From Cheilinus undulatus (taxonomy: Eukaryota; Chordata; Actinopteri; Labriformes; Labridae), in NCBI RefSeq assembly GCF_018320785.1, contig NC_054870.1:4040433-4104432 (forward strand): 64,000 nucleotides of DNA, given 5' to 3'. The first letter of the stretch is position 1. Every line of letters begins with the position of its first letter. Of the stretch, positions 33,900 to 46,539 are shown in pieces. The notes below the pieces were generated by a model, which searched no databases, was not told the origin of the DNA, and was given only the letters and a program-made list of their open reading frames with translations. The position numbers and the translations under genes are program-made.

Positions 33900-34619
33900 T
33901 AACCTTGCAAAACAGATGGATCCGCCCGTTTCCGTGTTTCTCACTGGTGAATCCATCTTGCAAAGCTCACATCTGAACTGTTTGGGCCCGGTTAGAAAGT
34001 GACAGGACCAATCAGCATTGAGGGGCAGTACTTTCAGGTTGTGATGTAGGCATGCAGCAACAAGAGTCCGTTGCAGTTATGGCAGAAGAGATTAGCGTGG
34101 ATGCTGCTAAAGGAGAGGGACCCAACTGCAGTCAAGATGGCCGACATGGGCGTTGCTATACATCCAATCCATGCCAGAAGTCGCAAGTGGAAGTTTCTTC
34201 TTCGTGTTGGACTCCGTGCTGGACTTCGTGTTTGTCAGTCTTTTCACGCTTAAGTCTAACCCTTCGTGCTGGATCTCAAATATATCACCGTCCCCACTGT
34301 ACGGACTTCCGGTTGAGACTTCCAGTATGGATTGAATGTATGTTGGCCATCTTGTCTGCATCAAGGTACTCTTTTGCCAAAGTGCCAGTTTTATCAGAAC
34401 TTGACGACATTTCTTCATTAGAAGAAGAACAAAGAACAGCAGTGACCAGTCACCTACAGTCACCATAGTTCATGTCATGCAGCTCTCTTGGTCGCGGCTG
34501 TGCTCTGATTGGCCCGTAAAGATGTGACAGACAGAACGTTCATCCATTCAAAGGTTCTGCCTTTTCTCAAACATCCTCTTTAGAAGATTTAACAGATGGA
34601 TGAGTGGCGTGTCAGGTTA
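33900..34619. mobile_element. MITE family A, copy 3, carrying a nested insertion
   Basis: Left end TAACCTTGCAAAACAGATGG; the right end terminates GTGTCAGGTTA. The 9-bp duplication GAGGATCTA is perfect at 33891-33899 and 34620-34628. Without the nested piece at 34112-34378 it is about 453 bp, in the size range of its sisters. Confidence 0.93.
34112..34378. mobile_element. Nested MITE with inverted ends inside family A copy 3
   Basis: This segment is absent from copies 1, 2 and 4, where 'gctgctaaa/gctgccaac' runs directly on to 'gtgccagtttt'. Its ends are inverted repeats: CAGTCAAGATGGCCGACAT then ATCCAATCCATGCC on the left, and the inverse of TGGATTGAATGTATGTTGGC then CATCTTGTCTG on the right. 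Confidence 0.75.
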
Positions 34620-34984
34620 GAGGATCTATTGATTCTCAAGAAAAAAATCTAAATTCTAAAGTTTTTAAAATGGTTAATATACAAGAAAAAAAAAGTTTTT
34701 CTTTTTTTTTATTTAAAAGTTGCAAATGTACATGAAACAAAGCTTAGAATTTTTGAGACTATAAACTCAAAATAATCAACCACTGTTTTCAGTTTGTTTT
34801 CTTGTAATTTTTTTTTTTACTTTACATCATAAAAATGAACGATTTAAAAAATGTGGCATTTTTGAAAATTTTTGTTTCAAAATGTAAGACTATTTAATCT
34901 TGGAAGTTTAAGTTTTTTCTTGTTTATTTCCAACTTTTTGGAAACTCTGAGTTTGACTTTATTAATTACAAAATATTTGGTTTT

Positions 34985-35185
34985 TCGACCCAAATTTTCA
35001 ACATCTTTTGCACAAAAATTCGCAGATTTTTTAAACCTTGGAGGTTAGCCCAAGTATGCTTTGTTTCCAATCACAGTTATAAAAAATAAATGTTTACATT
35101 TAATTTGGTCCGGCACCCCCCTGAGATCTTTGCTGCCCTCTAGGGGGTACCAGGACCCCAGGCTGGGAACCACTGGTCTAGTGGT
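34985..35185 (-). mobile_element. hAT-like terminal fragment
   Basis: Ends 'ccaggctgggaaccactg' at 35157-35174 with 'ggcacccccctgagatc' and 'ccctctagggggtacca' inside, the pattern of hAT-derived ends in this region. Confidence 0.45.
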
Positions 35186-36600
35186 CAGGCTGCACCTCAT
35201 GTTCAGCTGCCTTAAATCCTCCAGGGGGGCGTCTGGATTCAAGTCTGATCTGCAGCTCCTTCTCCTCATGTCATGTCCCACTCTTCGGTGCTGATTCCTA
35301 CCATCCTCTCTAAATAAAGGCTTTAAGGCACAGAAATCAGTCTCCATTAGAAGAAGGTTATTGTCTATGGAATCTGTGGAGAAGCACTGGCAGGGCAGAG
35401 GCTGGTAATCCTCTCTGGTGATAAAATATGAGCGTACACAAGCACAGCTCTGTAGATATGTTTAATTTTCACCCTTTAGAGCTCATTCTATTTCTACTAT
35501 GAGCTGCCTACCCAGCATCTCTCCAGTAACAGCAGACTGATATTAGAATCAGGCAGATGGTGACTATAAAAGGAGCATCTAGCAGCCAAGCCTGGTAGGG
35601 GACAGGAAATCCATGCTATATTGTTTTCTTAGACTGTACCATGGATGTAGCTGCTGTGCTGGATCTCACTGGTTTTATGACTGCTGTTTCAGAGCTGCTG
35701 TGTCAACATCTGAGCGGTTATGATGACTCTGATTCACAGTATATGTTCTGCAAAAATGAATCACACTGGGTGTGTTGAATGAAAAATGTCAGCTTGTTTT
35801 TTTAGATTTACATTTCTTAAATCCTCCCTGCCTGCTGTCCCAGTAAACCACGCTTTAAGTACCAATTTAGTCTGGGAATTTAGGTTCAGGACCCAGCTGA
35901 TCATCATGGTCTTCCAAGTTCACTTAAGTCTGGGGACTGAGGTTGCTCCATATTAGATTTTTGCAGATATGCCCTTTTTCCAGTTTAGCTGATTCTGATA
36001 GATACACACCAGGCGTCTTCAGTGCAGAGAGGAACAGTCAGGTGAAGCTGAGGGAGGAGTGGGGATGTAGACAACCTGGTTGTTGTTTTATGCTTGGGAC
36101 TTCATCGAAAATGCTCAGGACTCAAGGTGTTTGTATGGTTCCCTATGCAAATACCTTTCCAAGGTGATACAGGTTTCCAATATTTAAGGCTAACGTGATT
36201 TATAGCTGACATGTACGGCCAATAAATCGGCTGAATAATCAGGTCTGATTACAGACTAGACTAATCAGCATCAATGAAAGAGGATGAGGCTGTATATGGA
36301 TGGAGTTTAGTAGCCAATAGCAACGGCTGCTGCTGGTGTAGTGAATAGCTCAGATGTAGCAAGAGATTAGCAGCGGTTTTTAACAGAACTGGAAGACATT
36401 TCTTTATTAAAAAGGATTGTGAGTAGAGTAACTGTGCATCTCTGATATTTACTACTGAATGTTGTGTATTTAATACTTTGTAAACCAGTTTGAGAGGAGA
36501 ATTGGAAATAAACAATTGCGATGACCCATGGGTTGTCAACTATGTGTACCTGGATGGACGCTTTACAGGCCAGCCTGTTGGATAACCTTAAAATAAAGGG
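35186..36600. other. Intergenic DNA, nothing recognised
   Basis: No gene, repeat end or RNA feature supported. Confidence 0.45.
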
Positions 36601-36735
36601 ATGCAGACGGTCTACTTGGTAGGTCACGTCTCATGTATGCAGGTAGCCCAGGCTCAAATCGGGCCTGTGGCTCTTTCTCCACTCTCTCACCCCTGTTTCC
36701 AGCTCCATCCACTGTCCTATCTCTCTCTACATATA
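36601..36735 (+). repeat. tRNA-derived SINE
   Basis: Contains 'cttggtaggtcacgtctcat', an A-box-like region, then 'cccaggctcaaatcgggcct' (B box), then 'ccatccactgtcctatctct'. This is the same family as 40311 and 62024, in the opposite orientation. Confidence 0.7.
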
Positions 36736-37000
36736 TAAATGAACATTTTGGTCTGATAAACATGTTCTTAAAATGTAATATTCATTTATCTTATTCCAAA
36801 TGTATGCCATTTTAAGCCTTTAAAAGTCAGATTAGTCTCTATACACAGCCACAAGGGGTGGATGAGTTCTTTTATCTGAATATTTCTGTTCTCCATCACT
36901 GGGTTAGATGCTATTATACTGTGTCCTGATTGGTGGAAAAAAAAACCATGCAAGAAACAGGTCTGTAATTTGATTCACAGGCAGGAAAACACGAACCTGA
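36736..37000. other. Spacer, nothing recognised
   Basis: No feature recognised left of the minisatellite. Confidence 0.45.
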
Positions 37001-38575
37001 TCTCATATTTTGACCCTTTAGACTCTTGATTTCGACTTTTATCTCATATTTTGACCTTTTAGACTCTTGATTTCAACTTTTATCTCATATTTTGACCTTT
37101 CAGAGCCTTGATTTTGACTTTTATCTCATATTTTGACCTTTCAGACTTGTGATTTTGACTTTTATCTCATATTTTGACCTTTTAGACTCTTGATTTCGAC
37201 TTTTATCTTATATTTTGACCTTTTAGACTCTTGATTTCGACTTTTATCTCATATTTTGACCTTTTAGACTTGTGATTTTGACTTTTATCTCATATTTTGA
37301 CCTTTTAGACTCTTGATTTTGACTTTTATCTTATATTTTGACCTTTTAGACTCTTGATTTCGACTTTTATCTCATATTTTGACCTTTTAGACTCTTAATT
37401 TCAACTTTTATCTCATATTTTGACCTTTCAGACTTGTGATTTTGACTTTTATCTCATATTTTGACCTTTCAGGCTCTTGATTTTGACTTTTATCTCATAT
37501 TTTGATCTTTCAGGCTTGTGATTTTGACTTTTATCTCATATTTTGACCTTTTAGACTCTTGATTTGGACTTTTATCTCATATTTTGACCTTTTAGACTCT
37601 TGATTTTGACTTTTATCTTATATTTTGACCTTTTAGAGCCTTGATTTTTGACTTTTATCTCATATTTTGACCTTTCAGGCTCTTGATTTAGACTTTTATC
37701 TCATATTTTGACCTTTCAGAGCCTTGATTTTTGACTTTTATCTCATATTTTGACCTTTCAGACTTGTGATTTTGACTTTTATCTCATATTTTGACCTTTT
37801 AGACTCTTGATTTTGACTTTTATCTTATATTTTGACCTTTTAGACTCTTGATTTTGACTTTTATCTCATATTTTGACCTTTTAGACTCTTGATTTTCACT
37901 TTTATCTCATATTTTGACCTTTCAGACTTGTGATTTTGACTTTTATCTCATATTTTGACCTTTTAGACTCTTGATTTTGACTTTTATCTTATATTTTGAC
38001 CTTTTAGACTCTTGATTTCGACTTTTATCTCATATTTTGACCTTTCAGACTTGTGATTTGGACTTTTATCTCATATTTTGACCTTTTAGACTCTTGATTT
38101 TGACTTTTATCTTATATTTTGACCTTAAAGACTCTTGATTTGGACTTTTATCTCATATTTTGACCTTTCAGAGCCTTGATTTTTGACTTTTATCTCATAT
38201 TTTGACCTTTCAGACTTGTGATTTTGACTTTTATCTCATATTTTGACCTTTCAGGCTCTTGATTTTGACTTTTATCTCATATTTTGATCTTTCAGGCTTG
38301 TGATTTTGACTTTTATCTCATATTTTGACCTTTTAGACTCTTGATTTTGACTTTTATCTCATATTTTGACCTTTTAGACTCTTGATTTTGACTTTTATCT
38401 CATATTTTGACCTTTTAGACTCTTGATTTCGACTTTTATCTTATATTTTGACCTTTTAGACTCTTGATTTTGACTTTTATCTCATATTTTGACCTTAAAG
38501 ACTCTTGATTTTGATTTTTATCTTATATTTTGACCTTTCAGACTCTTGATTTTGACTTTTATCTCATATTTTGAC
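37001..38575 (+). repeat. 41-bp minisatellite, about 38 copies
   Basis: The units start at 37001, 37042, 37083 and 37124, an exact 41-base period. Each carries TCTCATATTTTGACC and TTGATTTTGACTTTTA. Variants alternate 'gactcttg', 'gacttgtg', 'gagccttg' and 'tcttat' for 'tctcat'. Single-base insertions ('gatttttgac') also occur. There are no spacers, so this is not CRISPR-like, and no coding frame runs through it. Confidence 0.97.
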
Positions 38576-40302
38576 TGGGCATAAAACCAGTCTGGATAGA
38601 ATTGTTCATTCTCAGTTGTTTTGTGGTTATATGGAAGAGGATTAAAGGCACTGGAAAAAAAGTCAGAATTCTGAGTTTATAATTCCGAATTTTAAAAAAA
38701 ATTGTCTCAATTTTTTTTCAGTGGCCGTAATCCACTTCTGTGTTGTTTTAATAGCTGTAGGGGTTGAAAAAGGATAGCAGATATCCCACAACATTTTTTT
38801 CCTCTGCATCTTTTAAAATAATATTCTGGGGGCCAGATGGGAAGACACAGGCGGCCTGATGTGGCCCACGGGCCACCAATTAATAATCACTGCCATAAAC
38901 ACAAATGCCTGTTCCCTGCTGGAAGGAAAAACTCTAGAAAAAAAAACCCTTAACCCTGTCATGCCCTCAACATTGGCCCTCAAAGGTCAACCATTTAGAC
39001 TGATGGACTGATGACTTGGCCAGGGTTTGTTCGGTTAGTCCCCTGACACCTCCAGAGGCCTGAACAGTAAGCATCTACCAGAGTTAGCCTCATCCATGCC
39101 ATGTCTCACCTCCCGCCATGTTAACAGCCCCATGTTCTGTATTTTACCTGCCAAACATCACCATCTTTAACAGACCTCTGTAAATGAAAGCTCCTGGTAG
39201 TGACAACGCTGATACTACCTACCCTGGCCCATGGCCAGTCACTGCCACAACAAACCATACTGGTCCCAGTGCCAGCATTACGCATGAAAACGAAGGAGGA
39301 GCAGAGACAAGACTCCATGTGCAGCACATTCCCTTCATGCTCTGTAATGTTAAACTGCATTTTCCTCATTAAATAATTTATTAACTTTTATTCAAATGCA
39401 TTTTTGGACATGGTCCCTAGAAGTTCTATGAGCCCCCTGACCCAACACAGCATGCACCAATGCCCCATGGTCATTCCCAGCATGCATTTAGAGAGGCAGT
39501 AATAGCATTTACATGCATTTATATTTATGTGCTGTGAATGCCTGATATGAGGCATGTAAACAAACGCACAGACTGGCATCACTTCCCTCTCTGCTCCTCA
39601 CCCATTACTAATGTGTGTCTGTGTGACTGTGTGTGTGTTTCACACACTTTTTGAAGAAATAAGAAGGGATTACTTTAATAGTCTCATCTTTCAGGTGCAG
39701 TCTTGTCCAACAGGCCGAGCTGCCTCAAAGTTGATCTAAATCACAGCGTCCTTGTGAAAACATGCAGCGTGGGAACGGCAGATACAGAGACGAGATTAAG
39801 TGTGTCTGAGGGGTTAGACGAGGAGGAACAGGAAATGACTGGGATATTGTATTATTCTGTTAGTGACCTCCCTCTCCGACTGCAAAAGTGTAGCCACAAA
39901 AGCACAAACAAACACAAGGAAGTACTCATGCATGTTAAACCATGTACATGCATTTCCCTAGGAACAGGCTTCTTCTTGGTCTGCATGCTTGTCACACTCG
40001 GATCAGTGCTGACTCATCGGCTCAGTTTTAAACATGCAAGATTTCAGCAAGGGTTGTGTCAAAGCACTTCTGTAATTCTACACAGCAGTTCACACACACC
40101 AGGAGAAATGTTACCCAGCATGCTTTAATATTCAGTCAGAAATGAAATCTACATTTTAAGTTTCACTCAGTAAAGCCTGGCATTGTTCAAGATAGATTTC
40201 ACTGTTATCAAATCCCAGAAAGAGACGCAATCCACCGGTCCAACTATAAAATTTCCTCACATATGTACTACAGTATACCATACTGATCAACCACCATTTC
40301 TC
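38576..40302. other. Intergenic DNA with a hAT-like end and an unassigned ORF
   Basis: A hAT-type end lies at 38828-38892 ('gggggccagatgggaag', 'gggccaccaattaataatc'). A + strand frame at 39703-40128 has 141 codons and one hydrophobic stretch (GTGFFLVCMLVTLGSVL) but no family resemblance or promoter context. I cannot call it a gene. Confidence 0.3.
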
Positions 40303-40310
40303 TATGTGAG

Positions 40311-40480
40311 CTTTTTTGTTTAAAGATTTATTTTTGGCCTTCTTGCCTTTATTAGATAGGACAGTGGACAGAGTCGGAAACAGGGGAGAGACATGCAGGA
40401 AATGGTGCCATGGGCCGGATTCGAGCCCGGGTCGCCCGCGCACATGGCATGCGCCCCAACCGCTTGACCGCCGGCGCGCC
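40311..40480 (-). repeat. tRNA-derived SINE with target duplication
   Basis: The - strand starts GGGCGCGCCGGCGGTCAAGC, then 'gcgccatgtgcgcgggcgac' style A-box region, then 'ggctcgaatccggcccatgg' with a B box. The body continues through 'gactctgtccactgtcctat'. Flanked by TATGTGAG at 40303-40310 and 40484-40491. Confidence 0.8.
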
Positions 40481-40719
40481 CTATATGTGAGTTTTAAAGG
40501 AATAAAATACTTCAAACAGACTAGACTGTTATTTTTTCATGCCAGTGTTTTTCACAATTTTACCCCAGAAATACTCTTCTTTTAATCTACACTCGTTGGG
40601 CAGCCATAGTTCCAACTTCATTTTCTTCCTTTTTCTGTACAATATATTTACCATCAAACTATCAAAACATATATAGAGCTGTGTGCTACATCTCAATACA
40701 GCAAGAAACTAGAAAAGCA

Positions 40720-41335
40720 CTCAGAGGTCGTAGACCTCCGCCATCAGCCCTATCTCCCAATAGTGACGAATCCTTTAAAAAATTCCTGGATCTATCCCCA
40801 TGTGCCCCCCACCACAGCATTCATTGAGTCCACCAACAGTTTCACCCATGGTCTCACTGGACGACTGGAAGTCATGGCAGAGGGTGAATATTCCTCTATT
40901 CCACCCAGCATTGTGAGTATTCTTGCTACAGTTCGCTGTCTTTCTCTCTGTTACGCTCCGACTCGTCTCCTTGACCGGGCATGCGTCTTTCAAACTCTAT
41001 AAACTCCAAAACTTTGAATAGAAACCCACCCAAAATGCTGCTGGGATTGCAGTTACTCATGTCCGCCATCTCCTGGTGTAAAGTGGTAACAGCTCAGACC
41101 TCCGCTATTAGCCCTATCTCCCAATAGTACAGAATCCTTAAAGAAATTCCTGAATCCAGACAGTGATCCGGATCACTCCCAAAATCTAATCAGTTCTTAC
41201 TCATGCCATTTCTGACATTTCCTGAAAATTTCATCAAAATCTGTCCACAACTTTTTGAGTTATGTTGCTAACAAACGAACAAACGAAAAAACGAACAAAC
41301 AGACCCAATCACATAACCTCCTTGGCGGAGGTAAT
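40720..41335. repeat. Dispersed fish repeat ending 'cataacctccttggcggagg'
   Basis: Two blocks, 'gacctccgccatcagcccta' (40733) and 'gacctccgctattagcccta' (41098), are internal duplicates. The right end carries 'acaaacgaacaaac' repeats and 'cataacctccttggcggagg'. A related element is at 62930-63232. Confidence 0.5.
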
Positions 41336-41344
41336 AAACAACCA

Positions 41345-42430
41345 TGTATAACCCAGTTCCAAAAAAGTTGGGGTGCTGTGTAAAATGTAAATAAAAACAG
41401 AACGCAGTGATTTGCAAATCTCATAAGCCCATGTTTTATTCCCAATAGAACATTTAAAATATATAATAGATATTGAAACTGAGACATTTCACCATGTTGT
41501 GAAAAACTATTAACTCATTTTTAATTTGATGGCAGCAAAAAATCGGAGACAGGGTCCAGAAAGGATAACACAGCGGCCTTCTCTGGGCCTATGTTCCTTT
41601 TGAATGGACTGAGGCAAAATGGAAAACTGCTCTGTGGTCAGATGAATCAACATAACAGTTTTTCTTTCACTGTCTCTGTAGGTTCTTCCTGGACCTATGC
41701 CGCTTAGATTCATCTGGATCTTTAGGACAACCTGCAGCTGTGGATCTGCCTGACTCAAACTACTACAAGTCTTCTTCCTCCTCTTCCTCTTATTACTGTC
41801 ATTACCATAATTATTATCATTATAACGACTATATCTCGTATCTCAAAGTGAATTTTAAAACTGTTCAAATTGCATTTCTATTATCATATTAATATATTTT
41901 ATACATGGTTCTCTTCACTGCTATTATTTTTTGCTAATGCTAGCATAATGCTAGCATTAAACTGATTATTGCGTCATATTTTAACATCATTCTGACTTCT
42001 ATAATCATTACTAGAACAGTTTCACTGAATCTAAGAACAATACTACTTCACTGCTATGATAAATTAACACTGGTATTTATCATAATTGGGCATAGTCTTT
42101 ATGAAAGCATTAATGAGTAATGCAGGTCTTTTTTAACAGTCCACAATGGAGGGTGTGGTCTGGACCTGCCCTCTTTGTAAAGTGTCTTGAGATAACTTTG
42201 GTTATGAATTAGTGCTATACATTAGACTTGAATGATTGATTAAAAATTCTTTCTGGAAACCATGGAGCCGTGTCCTGTGCACTTCAAAGGAGAGGGACCG
42301 TCTAGTTTATCAGCACAGAGTTCTGAAGCCTGCGTCTCTGATGTATGGGGTTGCATCAGTGCCTGTGGCGTGGGCAGCTTACACCTTTGGAAAGACACTA
42401 CCAAGGAGAAAAGTACACTGCACACATAAA
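41345..42430 (+). pseudogene. mariner/Tc1-like transposon relic, split by a LINE 3' end
   Basis: The terminal segment 'ccagttccaaaaaagttggg' (41352) is followed by 'gtaaaatgtaaataaaaaca', a familiar fish mariner-like end. Transposase pieces are 'gaggcaaaatggaaaactgc' to 'cagatgaatcaa' (WSDES region, 41610-41652). After an interruption comes 'attctttctggaaaccatgg' onward (42246-42410). The C-terminal third and right end are missing. Confidence 0.65.
41658..42236 (+). mobile_element. LINE (L2/Maui-like) 3' end inserted in the mariner relic
   Basis: The end 'gtaaagtgtcttgagataac' followed by 'gaattagtgctatac' and 'ttgaatgattgatt' is the common 3' terminus of fish L2-like elements. It sits exactly where the transposase frame is interrupted. 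Confidence 0.55.
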
Positions 42431-42955
42431 ATCCTTGTCAGAGTTTGTAAAAAAACTCCACATAAAAACCAAGAAGACTGTGATTTGTTTTGCAGTGAGG
42501 AAAGGCTTCCATCTATCCACTCTGACATAAAGCCTAGGTCAGTGGAGGGTCGCAGCGATGGTTGTCCTTCTAGAACTTTGTTCCACTTCCACACAGGGTC
42601 TCTGGAGCTCAGTCAGAGTGAGCATTAGGTTCTTGCTCAGTTTTCCTGGCGACCAGCTCTGGGAAGAGTCCTGCTTGGTCCAAACTTCTTCTATTTGAGA
42701 ATTCTGGAGGCTCCCCCGATCTGTGCCTATAAACCTTTTTATTTTGAGTGTAAAAAACACCTTTTTAGCAGGTGTTGTGTACAGGACTTCTGGTGTTCCT
42801 GCAGCCTGCCTCAAGAGGACACTCGCGGTATATTGCAGTGTTTTGCACTTCCACATTGGCTTCATTTTTGAGGACCGGAGGTTGCTGCTTAAGTCTAATG
42901 CTTAGTGACAATTTGACAAGATTCCACCACAGCTTCTACCTGATTATTTAATAAG
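42431..42955. other. Spacer, nothing recognised
   Basis: Sequence after the mariner relic without recognisable features. Confidence 0.4.
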
Positions 42956-42964
42956 ACCTCCTCT

Positions 42965-43360
42965 TAACCTGTCAAAGCAGATGGATACACCCGTTTCCGT
43001 GTGTCTCACTGGTGAATCCATCTTGCAAAGTTCCCGTCTGAATCATTTGGGCCCAGTTAGAAAATGACAGGACCAATTAGCGTTGAGGGGCAGTACTTTC
43101 TAGCATGGTGGAGTCACGACATAAACAAGCAGCAACAAGAGGCCGGTGCAATTATGGCAGAAGAGCTTAGTGTGGACGCTGCCAACGTGCCAGTTTTATC
43201 AGAACTTTTGTTGCCCGTTTTGTTGCTCTGATTGGCCCGTAAAGATGTGACAGACAAAACATTCATCCAATCATCCACCAACTTTTTTTTCAAAGGCTCT
43301 GCCCTTTCCCTAACGCTCTGTATGAGGGGTTTTCACACATCCATCTGGTGTGCCAGGTAA
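42965..43360. mobile_element. MITE family A, copy 4
   Basis: Left end TAACCTGTCAAAGCAGATGG; right end TCTGGTGTGCCAGGTAA. Flanks ACCTCCTCT (42956-42964) and ACTTCCTCT (43361-43369) match at 8 of 9. At 396 bp it is the shortest copy, with an internal deletion. Confidence 0.88.
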
Positions 43361-43369
43361 ACTTCCTCT

Positions 43370-45230
43370 ACCATGATAAGCTGTCTATAGTTCTTGCTGG
43401 GAATATCCATGTGAACATTTGCTTATGAGCTGTTTTCACTACATTTAGCGATGACTTTCATTTTGCAAGTATTTAATTATGGGCCAAATATTGGACAAAT
43501 ATCTTGCCCACATAATCTGCCTCTTTAATTGAACATATTCTAGAAAAGGTCTTGTCAGAATTCGTGGCCCTTTCCCTTTGCAGGTCATGTTTTACCCATA
43601 GAGCCATCCTGCAGCCATGCTTCTCATTTGGTCTGATGCCAGTGTTGATGCATCCATAAATTTCTTCCCAGCCATACACGCAAAGAACATCATGACTTTT
43701 CTGTTTTAGAAATGTATTGCAGTAACAGTCCCATTACTGATAAAATATGACGACTGCTGGTAGATTAAAACTTAGACTTTGCTCTGAAAGTTGTTGAAAA
43801 GCTTGAGCACATGCAGGAATATGAACTTTTAAACTGAGGTGGGTCATTTGGGATACTGAAATCTGCATAGATGGTGTATGGATGCATAGAAATTAATATA
43901 CAATAGCCTCTTTAATTCATTACTTTGCAAGGATTTTCCATCTGTGTGTACTTTTTAAAACTAAAAATGACAAACAGAGGTTAAAATTTTAAATCTTTGT
44001 CACAAAATTCTTTAAGGAATCAAAAAAAGTTGCATAAAGGTTTTTTTTTTTTTTTTTTTTTTGCAATAAAACATCACGAAAACATCTAACACGCTGATGC
44101 AAAAACGGCCAGAAGAGTTGATATGACTGTAACTCCTGCATTCACTTCTCATTTAGCTCATCACAGCACATTATGCTGCAGAATTATGCTCATTACAGTG
44201 TAAGTGCTGCTGCATGACTGCAGAGGAAATATGATACTAACTGCCTGCTGTTGATCTGATACGTATCAGCTTCAGTTTCTGCATCTCACTTGTAACTAAC
44301 AAACCATCATCATGTTGGTAAAGTTTCATATTTTCTTAATTAAAGCATTTGTCTTCGTTTCTGGTGAAACAAGTGAGTTCATGTGCCTGCTATCCCTGCC
44401 CCAATGACACTGGGAACACCCAACCTCCAGGTGCCACCACTTTCCTGATCCCAGTTAAACCAGTTAGAAAGATTATTCAACACCAAAACAAGACACACCA
44501 AAGACAGCCTGTCATGAACCTGATTTTTTGATTGTGGGTGTTTCAGAGTTTAATTCATTTCCTGTTTCGTCGTCATCTCCAGTGTCCCCCCTCTCGTGTT
44601 TCCTGTTGGTTTCTACGTTATCTTCCTTTTAGTCTAGTGTTTTGGTTTGTTGTCATTTGATCCTCGAGTGTTTCTTTATAATATTTCCTTTGTTTTTTCT
44701 CAGTGTTAAACTTGCTCTTTTGACTTCCTTCAGTCCCTGTGTTTTCTTTTCTTTTTAATTAGTATCTTGTGAAGTTTTCCATGTTTCTGTCATGAAATTA
44801 AAAACTGAGACCAAATGCAGAAACCAAACTCAAGGAGGATCGAGGTAAAGACTAGGGCAGGAGCACGGAGATGAATACACACAGGGATAACTGGACTCAG
44901 GTGAGACTCAAGTAATAATGGAGCACAGGTGAGACGAATGGAGCAATCACAGTGGAGGGAAAACACCAGGAAGTTAAACTTGATATTAAACACAGGGATA
45001 ACAAAATTAAACAGGAAAGTAGGAGAACTTAACTACAGAACAACAAGGAAACATGTGCACACACAGGGCAGGACAGGGATTAGCAAATAAACTATTCTAT
45101 ACATTTTATTTTCAAACTGTAGGGGGGTCATCGAAACTTAGTAAAGTATTTAAGTCATTTCAATTTTTCTGTAAGTGTACTTTAAGAGGGGAATCGTACT
45201 TCACTACAATGTAAAAAGTTTTACATTCAA
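43370..45230. other. Intergenic DNA, no gene recognised
   Basis: Includes a poly-T tract at 44041-44062. The section 44525-45110 is rich in 'cacaggtgagac'-type sequence seen in fish repeats, but no terminus could be set. Confidence 0.35.
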
Positions 45231-45232
45231 TA

Positions 45233-46321
45233 GATCTCAGAAAATTAGAATATTCCCCAAAAAAACATAAAAAATATATTTTTAACACAGGAATGTTGGA
45301 CTACTGAAAAGGATGAACATGTACAGCAACCAATACTTGGTCTGGACTCCTTTTGCATGAATTACTGCAGCGATGCATCTCCATAAAGCTGGTCGGCAGA
45401 GGGAGGCAGGGAGTGCTCTAAAACCTCCTGGTAGACGGCTGCGCTGACCTTTGACCTGTTAAGCACAGTGGACCAACACCAGCAGATAACATGGCTCCCC
45501 AAACCATCACTGACTGTGGAAACTTTATACTGGACATCTGCTCCTCTCCACTCTTCCTCCAGACTCTTGGACCTCGATTTCCAAATAAAATGCAAAATGT
45601 ACTTTCCTCTAAAAAGAGGATTTTGGACCACTGAGCAGCAGCCCAGGTAAGGCGCCTCTGATATTGTCTCTGGTTTAAGACTGTCTTAAAGCAAGGAATG
45701 GGACAGTTGTAGTCCATGTCCTGGACCCGTCTGTGTGTAGTGGCTCTAAAAGCACTGACTCCAGCTGCAGTCCACTCCTTGTGAAGCGCCTCCAAATTCT
45801 TGAAAGGGCTTCGTTTCACGATCCTCTCAAGGCTGCGGTTATCCCTGCTGCTTGTGCACCTCTTTTACTTACATTTTTTCCTCCCATTCAACTTTCCATG
45901 AATGTGCTTGGATCCAGCACTCTGTGAACAGCCAGCTTCTTTAGCAATGACCTTCTGTGTCTTACCTTCCTTCCCATCCAGTCTGCAGTCTTCCCCATGA
46001 TTGTGTGATCCAGACTGAGAGACCGTTTAAAGGCTCAGGAAACATTTGCAGGTGTTTGGAGTTTATCAGCTGATTAGAGTGTGACACCCTGTGTCTCCAA
46101 CATTGAACTTTTTCACACTATTCTAATTTTCTGAGACTCTGAATTTTGGGTTTTAATCAGCTGTAAGCAATAATCATCAACATTAAAAGAAAAAAAAAAC
46201 ACTTGAAATACATCAGTCTGTGTGTAAAAAATCTATATAAAATATCACTTTCACTTGTTGAACTGAATTACTGAAATAAATCAACTTTTTGCTAATATTC
46301 TAGCTGATTGAGATGCACCTG
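45233..46321 (-). mobile_element. Tc1-like transposon relic with both outer ends
   Basis: The right end reads, inverted, CAGGTGCATCTCAATCAGC and TAGAATATTAGC. The left end at 45233 is GATCTCAGAAAATTAGAATA. The - strand transposase pieces include GVSAFRATTHRRVQDMD, NQRQYQRRLTWAAAQWS, GNRGPRVWRKSGEE and SVMVWGAMLSAGVGPLCL. The usual first catalytic aspartate in SDES reads EES, and the final third, including the second D and the E, is deleted. Confidence 0.85.
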
Positions 46322-46530
46322 TATGTGGGGGTCCCTGGTATGGTAAACCTCTGGTGTAAGCCAACTCATGAAGACAGAGCTTCAGCCAGGAACTTTCTTG
46401 GTTTTCTACAGTTTTAAGACAAAAATAACATGAGACAGAAACCCATACTATTGATGTAGGCATTCAGTGATGCAGCACATCACAACGCTAGCAGACAGGC
46501 TCCTCTTTTCCTTAGGTCTGCAGTTTTAAA
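46322..46530. other. Spacer upstream of the hnrnpll promoter
   Basis: No feature recognised. Confidence 0.4.
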
Positions 46531-46539
46531 CCTGACTCC

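Noticed and set aside
34052..34468. A 138-codon plus-strand frame and a 119-codon minus-strand frame
   Set aside because: Both lie inside MITE family A copy 3 and its nested element, and are absent from the sister copies.
37001..38575. CRISPR-like array
   Set aside because: The 41-bp units are directly adjacent with no unique spacers, there are no cas genes and the host is a vertebrate. It is a minisatellite.
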